Shown: piece by piece, positions 58,837 to 64,000 of the stretch
How positions within the stretch are numbered: the first letter of the stretch is position 1
How the letters are laid out: each line of letters opens with the position of its first letter
Assembly: GCA_934436245.1 (NCBI GenBank)
Contig: CAKSAM010000007.1
Coordinates: forward strand, 1 to 64,000
DNA from: an uncultured Acetatifactor sp.
GTDB lineage: Bacteria > Bacillota > Clostridia > Lachnospirales > Lachnospiraceae
Direction: 5' to 3'
DNA length: 64,000 nt
Program-made: the position numbers and the translations under genes
Notes under the pieces: generated by a model
The model's database searches: none
The model's input: the letters and a program-made list of their open reading frames with translations, nothing else
What the model was told of the DNA's origin: nothing

Positions 58837-59457
58837 ATGAAAGTATTATTGGTAAACGGAAGCGGACATGCAAAAGGGTGTACTTATACAGCGCTGGAGG
58901 AAGTAGCGGGAGCCCTGGAGAAAAACGGTATTGAGACAGAGATCATACAGGTGGGCACACAACCCATTGCCGGATGCATCGGCTGCGGTGCCTGCCTGAA
59001 GACAGGAAAATGTTTCAGGGAAGATGGCGTGAACGAATTTGTGGAAAAGGCAAAAACTGCGGACGGCTTTATCTTTGGATCTCCGGTGCATTATGCATCG
59101 GCCTCCGGAATGATCACTTCTTTCCTTGACAGGGCTTTTTATGGCAAGAGTGCTCTTTTTCAGGGCAAGCCGGGAGCCTGTATTGTAAGCTGCAGACGAG
59201 GCGGAGCCTCTGCGGCATTCGACCAGCTGAACAAATATTTTACCATCAATTGTATGCCGGTGGTATCCAGTCAGTATTGGAATCAGGTACATGGCAATAC
59301 CCCGGAAGAGGTAAAACAGGATCTGGAAGGAATGCAGACAATGCGCACGCTCGGTAACAACATGGCATGGCTGCTGAAATGTATCGAGGCAGGAAAGGCT
59401 GCCGGAGTGAACTTCCCGGAAAGAGAGCCTGCACAAAAGACCAATTTTATCCGCTGA
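58837..59457 (+). CDS. Flavodoxin-type iron-sulfur oxidoreductase
   Basis: A 206-residue protein of the NADPH-dependent FMN reductase/iron-sulfur flavoprotein group. The FMN phosphate loop is VNGSGHAKGCTYTALEEV (residues 6-23). The loop CIGCGACLKTGKC (about residues 48-60) carries four cysteines typical of these proteins, and FIFGSPVHYASASGMITSFLDRAFY contacts flavin. It may act in electron transfer or quinone/aromatic reduction. ATG 58837 follows GAGGTAGAAGG. Confidence 0.88.
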   Translation: MKVLLVNGSGHAKGCTYTALEEVAGALEKNGIETEIIQVGTQPIAGCIGCGACLKTGKCFREDGVNEFVEKAKTADGFIFGSPVHYASASGMITSFLDRAFYGKSALFQGKPGACIVSCRRGGASAAFDQLNKYFTINCMPVVSSQYWNQVHGNTPEEVKQDLEGMQTMRTLGNNMAWLLKCIEAGKAAGVNFPEREPAQKTNFIR

Positions 59458-59508
59458 GATGCTTCAAAATATGGTTTCTTAATCGAAAAAAGGAGACAGA
59501 CATAAACT

Positions 59509-60042
59509 ATGGCAGAATGGAATGGCCTGGGAAGATATCCCGAAAATGCAGATAATGCGGAATGTCCTGAAGAGGGCAGCCTGCTTGCATATGTAGACGG
59601 CAGTTATCAGGATAGTCTGAAAAAATACGGATTTGGCTGTGTATTTATTCTTCCGGATGGTAGAATATACACGGAATACGGCAATGGAGACAATCCTGCT
59701 TCCCTGAAACAACGGAATGTCTCCGGTGAGATGCTGGGAGCCATGTATGCGGTTCGGTTTGCCCTAAACAGCGGCTTTTCTGCGATCGAGATCCGTTATG
59801 ATTACGAAGGGATTGAAAAATGGGTCACAGGAGCCTGGAAGAGTAAGAATGAACTGACACAGAAATACGCCCAGACCATGCGGAGCTGGGGACAGAAGAT
59901 ACAGATCCGCTTTACCAAGGTTCCTGCCCATTCCAAGGTCAAATATAACGAGCTGGCAGACCAGACGGCCAAGCTGGGCGTAGAGAACGGTAACGGCATT
60001 CCGAAGGTAAAAAGCCTCAGTGATTTTGAAACGGCAGAATAA
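59509..60042 (+). CDS. rnhA: Ribonuclease HI-like protein
   Basis: A 177-residue RNase H-fold protein. The acidic catalytic set is visible: Asp in AYVDGSYQ, Glu in NVSGEMLGAMYAV, Asp in IRYDYEGIEKW and Asp in YNELADQTAK. Trp-rich WVTGAWKSKNELTQKY and VPAHSKVKYNELAD are typical of the substrate-handling and C-terminal parts. It removes RNA from RNA-DNA hybrids. ATG 59509 follows AAAAAGGAGACAGACATAAACT at slightly long spacing. Confidence 0.92.
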   Translation: MAEWNGLGRYPENADNAECPEEGSLLAYVDGSYQDSLKKYGFGCVFILPDGRIYTEYGNGDNPASLKQRNVSGEMLGAMYAVRFALNSGFSAIEIRYDYEGIEKWVTGAWKSKNELTQKYAQTMRSWGQKIQIRFTKVPAHSKVKYNELADQTAKLGVENGNGIPKVKSLSDFETAE

Positions 60043-60081
60043 ATCTGATAAAACCGGTAAGAATTCCGGAAGGAGAAGTGC

Positions 60082-60798
60082 GTGGTACGATTAAATAAAT
60101 ATCTGGCACAGTGCGGCGTGTGTTCGAGACGGGACGCTGACAAACTGATCGAACAGGGAAAAGTACTGGTGAATGGGCAGATCGCCGGAATGGGACAACA
60201 GATAGAGGAAACGGATACGGTACAGGTGGGCAAAAAGATATTACAGGGGAAAAAAGCCTGTAAGGTACTGGCATTCTATAAGCCGGTAGGCGTGACCTGT
60301 ACAGAGAGAGATCCCCATGCAGAGAAAAAGATCATGGATATGATCCATTATCCGGAACGTCTGACCTATGCCGGGCGCCTCGATAAAGATTCCGAGGGGC
60401 TGATCCTTCTGACTAACGATGGAGACCTCATCAATGCCATGATGCGAGGAGCTAACCGCCATGAAAAAGAATATGTTGTAAGAACAGATAAAGAAATAAC
60501 ACCTGATTTCTTATGGAAAATGCAGAAAGGTATTTATCTGAAGGATCTGGACATCACTACGAGGGAATGCGAGACAGAGCAAATCGGGAAATTTACATTC
60601 CACATTGTCTTGACTCAGGGAGTCAATAGACAGATCCGACGGATGTGTGAGACCTGTGGATATCGGGTGAAAGCCCTGAAAAGAGTCCGGGTCATGAACA
60701 TTCTGCTGGGGGATCTGAAGCCGGGAAAATGGCGTGAGGTCACCGGAGAAGAACTGGAACAGCTTCAAAAAGATGCAGGAATGTTAAATCGTGATTAA
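60082..60798 (+). CDS. rRNA pseudouridine synthase, RluF/RsuA family
   Basis: A 238-residue pseudouridine synthase. The N-terminal S4 domain (VRLNKYLAQCGVCSRRDADKL to KVLVNGQI) binds RNA. The catalytic domain has GRLDKDSEGLILLTNDG with the active-site Asp (about residue 99) and GVNRQIRRMCETCGY. The closeness to RluF (23S U2604) is inferred from KALKRVRVMNILLG; the exact site is not certain. Translation starts at GTG 60082 behind GAAGGAGAA. It is 39 bp after rnhA. Confidence 0.9.
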   Translation: MVRLNKYLAQCGVCSRRDADKLIEQGKVLVNGQIAGMGQQIEETDTVQVGKKILQGKKACKVLAFYKPVGVTCTERDPHAEKKIMDMIHYPERLTYAGRLDKDSEGLILLTNDGDLINAMMRGANRHEKEYVVRTDKEITPDFLWKMQKGIYLKDLDITTRECETEQIGKFTFHIVLTQGVNRQIRRMCETCGYRVKALKRVRVMNILLGDLKPGKWREVTGEELEQLQKDAGMLNRD

Positions 60799-60821
60799 AA
60801 AAGTAAAGGTAGGAACACAAG

Positions 60822-62795
60822 ATGCAGTCTTCCAAAATAGAACGGATCAAAGATCTGGTAGAACAACTGAATGCAGCGTCGGAAAGCTATTATGCCAAGG
60901 ATCAGGAGATCATGAGCAACTATGAATACGACAAGCTCTATGATGAACTGGTGGCACTGGAAAAAGAGACAGGTGTTACGCTGGCCAACAGCCCTACGGT
61001 AAATGTGGGTTACGAAGCGGTGGATGAGCTTCCCAAAGAGCGCCACGAAAGTCCCATGCTGTCACTTGGTAAGACGAAAAGCCGTGAAGAACTGCGGGAT
61101 TGGCTGCAAGGGAATCCTGCAATTCTAAGCTGGAAGCTGGACGGTCTGACCATAGTGCTGACCTATCGTGAAGGAAAACTTGCAAAAGCGGTAACCAGAG
61201 GAAACGGCGAAATCGGGGAAGTAATTACCAATAACGCCCGTACTTTTAAAAATCTTCCATTGAATATTTCCTATACCGGAGAACTGATCCTGCGGGGAGA
61301 AGCGGTGATCACCTACAGTGATTTCGAAAAGATCAACGGAGAAATTGCGGATGCAGAGGCAAAGTATAAGAATCCCCGTAACCTGTGCAGCGGTTCCGTA
61401 CGTCAGTTAAATAATGAAATTACGGCAAAACGAAATGTAAGATTTTATGCGTTTACCCTGGTGAAAGCGGACGGCGTGGATTTCCATGACTCGAAAGAGG
61501 CACAATTTGCTTTTTTACAGGCACAGGGATTTGCAGTGGTAGAACATGTGGCAGTGACAGAAGATAATATCCTGTCTGCAATCGAAGATTTTGAACATAA
61601 GATCGAACATTACGATATTCCCTCTGACGGACTGGTGCTTACTTATGAAAGCATCAGCTATGGACAGTCCTTGGGAAGAACGGCGAAATTCCCCAGAGAT
61701 TCCATTGCCTTCAAATGGGCGGATGAGCTTCGGGAGACGACTTTAAAAGAAATCGAGTGGAGTGCCAGCCGTACCGGACTGATCAATCCGGTTGCTATTT
61801 TTGAACCGGTGGAACTGGAAGGAACTACAGTCAGTCGTGCCTCTGTGCACAATATCAGTATTGTAAGAAGCTTACGACTGGGAATCGGAGATCATATTAC
61901 AGTCTATAAGGCAAATATGATCATTCCGCAGATCGCAGAGAATCTTACCGGCAGTGATAACATAGAGATTCCGAAGGTATGTCCTGTCTGTGGACAGCCC
62001 ACAGAGATCCGCCAGATGAATGAAGTACAGTCCCTGTATTGTACCAATGAAAAATGCCCTGCCAAGGAGATTAAGTCCTATACCCTGTTCGTCAGCAGGG
62101 ATGCACTGAACATTGACGGCCTTTCCGAGGCAACCCTGGAGAAACTGATCGATCAGGGATTTATCCATGAATATGCCGATCTGTTCCGGCTGGACAGATA
62201 TAAAGATGTAATTACTGCAATGGAAGGTTTTGGAGAAAAGTCCTATCAGAATATGATGGAAAGCATTGAGACTGCCCGTCATACGACATTACCCAGACTG
62301 ATCTACGGACTGGGGATCGCCGGAATCGGTGTGGCAAATGCCAAGATGCTGTGCAGGTATTTTGATTATGATCTGGAGCGGATGCAGACGGCGGATGTGG
62401 AGACTTTAAGCGCCATATCCGGCGTGGGGGAAGTCCTTGCATCAGCGTTTGCTGATTATATGAAAGATGCCGGGAACCTGGAGAAGATTGCGCATCTGAA
62501 GGAGATTCTGGTCATAGAGACTCCGCAGATTGACGAGAATGCACAGACACTGGCCGGAATGTCCTTTGTAGTGACGGGAAGCCTGAACCATTATGCCAGC
62601 CGGAATGACCTGAAGGAAGTCATTGAGGAGAAGGGTGGCAAGGTCACCGGAAGCGTGACAGGCAAGACTACCTGCCTGATCAATAATGACATTACATCCA
62701 CGTCTTCCAAAAATAAGAAAGCCAAAGAATTGCAGGTTCCGATCCTGACAGAAGAGGAATTCCTGAAAACATATAATATCCCTTACGAGGAATAA
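60822..62795 (+). CDS. ligA: NAD+-dependent DNA ligase LigA
   Basis: A 657-residue DNA ligase. Domain Ia (YDKLYDELVALE) precedes the adenylation site SWKLDGLTIVL, with Lys105 as nucleophile; many LigA have CKIDGLA, so this is a slightly divergent form. The OB fold, zinc finger (CPVCGQP...YCTNEKCPAKE), helix-hairpin-helix units (GLGIAGIGVANAK, ISGVGEVLA) and a C-terminal BRCT domain (AGMSFVVTGSLNHYASRNDL) follow in order. It seals nicks in replication and repair. ATG 60822 follows AGGTAGGAACACAAG. Confidence 0.96.
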   Translation: MQSSKIERIKDLVEQLNAASESYYAKDQEIMSNYEYDKLYDELVALEKETGVTLANSPTVNVGYEAVDELPKERHESPMLSLGKTKSREELRDWLQGNPAILSWKLDGLTIVLTYREGKLAKAVTRGNGEIGEVITNNARTFKNLPLNISYTGELILRGEAVITYSDFEKINGEIADAEAKYKNPRNLCSGSVRQLNNEITAKRNVRFYAFTLVKADGVDFHDSKEAQFAFLQAQGFAVVEHVAVTEDNILSAIEDFEHKIEHYDIPSDGLVLTYESISYGQSLGRTAKFPRDSIAFKWADELRETTLKEIEWSASRTGLINPVAIFEPVELEGTTVSRASVHNISIVRSLRLGIGDHITVYKANMIIPQIAENLTGSDNIEIPKVCPVCGQPTEIRQMNEVQSLYCTNEKCPAKEIKSYTLFVSRDALNIDGLSEATLEKLIDQGFIHEYADLFRLDRYKDVITAMEGFGEKSYQNMMESIETARHTTLPRLIYGLGIAGIGVANAKMLCRYFDYDLERMQTADVETLSAISGVGEVLASAFADYMKDAGNLEKIAHLKEILVIETPQIDENAQTLAGMSFVVTGSLNHYASRNDLKEVIEEKGGKVTGSVTGKTTCLINNDITSTSSKNKKAKELQVPILTEEEFLKTYNIPYEE

Positions 62796-62820
62796 CGAAG
62801 AGAACCCGGAGGAAACTGAA

Positions 62821-63738
62821 ATGCCTATTAAGACACAAAATGATCTGCCTGCGAAAGAGATACTGGAAAATGAGAACATATTCGTCATGGATGAATTCCG
62901 AGCCATCCATCAGGATATGCGTCCGCTGCAGGTATTGATCCTGAATAATATGCCGGTAAAGCAGGACACGGAATTGCAGCTGCTGCGTGCGTTGTCCAAT
63001 ACACCCCTGCAGGTGGATGTGACATTCATGAACACCAAGAGCCATGTGTCTTTGAATACTCCTGCCAGTCATTTGAATAAATTTTATACCACCTTTGATG
63101 AGATCAAGGATCGCACCTTTGATGGTATGATCGTCACCGGTGCCCCGGTGGAGGACATTACCTTTGAGGAAGTGGATTATTGGGATGAGACCTGCCGGAT
63201 CCTGGACTGGGCGGAGACCCATGTGACCTCCACGTTACACATCTGCTGGGCGGCACAGGCAGGATTCTATCATTATTATGGAATCAATAAGAGACAGCTG
63301 CCCCATAAGCTGTTCGGCGTCTATGAGCACAAGGTTTCCAACCGGAAAATACCGCTGGTGCGTGGCTTTGATGATATTTTCCTGGCACCTCACAGCAGAC
63401 ATACCGAGACACCGGCGGATGCAATCCATGCCTGCAAAGACCTGACGATCCTGGCAGAATCCGAAAAAGCCGGAGTATTCCTGGCCATTGCCGAGGAAGG
63501 GAAAAAAATCTTCGTGGCAGGACATCCGGAGTACGACCGCTATACCTTAAATAATGAATATCACCGTGACCTGGACAAAGGATTACCGATACAGATTCCC
63601 TATAATTACTATCCGGGCGATGATCCGGAGCAGAGACCGTTGCTGCAATGGAGATCCCATTGCAACAACCTCTACAGCAACTGGCTGAATTACTATGTAT
63701 ACCAGGCAACACCGTATGATCTGGCAGAAATCAGATAA
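62821..63738 (+). CDS. metAA: Homoserine O-acetyltransferase (MetA type)
   Basis: A 305-residue acyltransferase for the first step of methionine synthesis. It has LQVLILNNMPVKQDTE, the nucleophile Cys142 in HICWAAQAG, PHSRHTE and the His-Glu pair in AGHPEYDRYTL. Residue 111 is Glu (GAPVE), which in this family goes with acetyl-CoA rather than succinyl-CoA use; E. coli MetA has Gly there. The length is normal. ATG 62821 follows GGAGGAAACTGAA. It is 26 bp after ligA. Confidence 0.93.
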   Translation: MPIKTQNDLPAKEILENENIFVMDEFRAIHQDMRPLQVLILNNMPVKQDTELQLLRALSNTPLQVDVTFMNTKSHVSLNTPASHLNKFYTTFDEIKDRTFDGMIVTGAPVEDITFEEVDYWDETCRILDWAETHVTSTLHICWAAQAGFYHYYGINKRQLPHKLFGVYEHKVSNRKIPLVRGFDDIFLAPHSRHTETPADAIHACKDLTILAESEKAGVFLAIAEEGKKIFVAGHPEYDRYTLNNEYHRDLDKGLPIQIPYNYYPGDDPEQRPLLQWRSHCNNLYSNWLNYYVYQATPYDLAEIR

Positions 63739-63774
63739 AATATGAATCTATAGAGAAAACAGGGAGGCTTCATG

Positions 63775-64000
63775 ATGGCAGAAAAAGTATTGATGGTAAT
63801 CGACACACAGAATGATTTTATCACAGGATCCTTGGGAAACGGAGAATGCCAGGCAGCTGTGCCGAAGATCATAGATTTGATCAGAAACGGCAATTATGAC
63901 GAAGTGATCTTCACGATGGATACCCATGCGGAAAACTATATGGATACCCAGGAAGGTAAAAAGCTGCCGGTACCGCATTGCATCGAAGGAACCGAAGGCT
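63775..64000 (+). CDS. Nicotinamidase/isochorismatase family protein, N-terminal part
   Basis: The first 75 residues of a cysteine hydrolase. The opening KVLMVIDTQNDFITGSLG holds the catalytic Asp, and VIFTMDTHAENYMDTQEGK resembles the metal-site region (D-x-H) of nicotinamidases. That points to nicotinamide deamidation, though isochorismatase-like relatives are possible. ATG 63775 is preferred to ATG 63772 because AGGGAGG is then 7 nt away. The window ends within the gene. Confidence 0.85.
   Translation, partial: MAEKVLMVIDTQNDFITGSLGNGECQAAVPKIIDLIRNGNYDEVIFTMDTHAENYMDTQEGKKLPVPHCIEGTEG

Overview
The window looks like chromosome from a gut Firmicute of the Lachnospiraceae type (Roseburia/Blautia/Coprococcus-like). 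The basis is gene content: class III fructose bisphosphatase, YerC/TrpR-type regulator, EF-P with the PGKG loop, and DUF3842, DUF1836, DUF5688 and DUF6020 family proteins. Shine-Dalgarno sites are strong and promoters are sigma-A-like with 17-bp spacers. This is inference from families; no database search was run.

Region 1-23.4 kb is mostly housekeeping. It starts with the 5' part of typA (minus strand), then an SSB-like protein, a corrinoid adenosyltransferase, and lysine biosynthesis dapA/dapB behind a lysine riboswitch. Next come fructose bisphosphatase, a eukaryotic-type HisA far from any his operon, a cold-shock protein, and a degenerate M23 plus bactofilin pair. These are followed by YerC, DUF1836, PHP and HIT proteins, an orphan NMT1-like lipoprotein, an SPFH/zinc-ribbon pair, a PAS-GGDEF-GAF-GGDEF-EAL protein, pcrA and rlmD.

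Region 23.4-34.9 kb is an AT-rich accessory island. It holds an AlbA_2 protein, a candidate HEPN protein, and remains of at least four toxin-antitoxin modules: a broken ParDE, HigBA with an A8 frameshift, a decayed GNAT module, and AbiE with a cut toxin. It also holds a cut defence-type gene joined to a headless KilA-N gene, a MobL relaxase/serine recombinase/YARHG mosaic, an AAA_14-DUF4143 ATPase, XRE regulators and a lipoprotein.

Region 34.9-64 kb returns to backbone. It contains a DUF6020 membrane protein, a PIN-like protein, a MATE exporter, an ECF S-component with a leader terminator, and a DUF3842-uridine kinase-YqeG-aroE-aroK/aroQ cluster in which aroK and aroQ share one reading frame. 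Then come efp, DUF5688, a tRNA-Arg inside inverted repeats, an SH3 protein, gdhA, a class A PBP, YigZ, mgtE, a DUF1905/C39-like fusion, a sensor GGDEF protein, an Fe-S/flavodoxin-type protein, RNase H, a pseudouridine synthase, ligA, metA and the start of a nicotinamidase-type gene.

The most unusual signal outside coding sequence is a set of four intergenic blocks (about 4154-4321, 10011-10269, 47276-47432, 52415-52582). Each folds into nested or multi-armed hairpins, many capped by very small loops such as GCGAAGC and GCGTAGC. One block lies directly behind a perfect consensus promoter and contains 44-bp tandem repeats.
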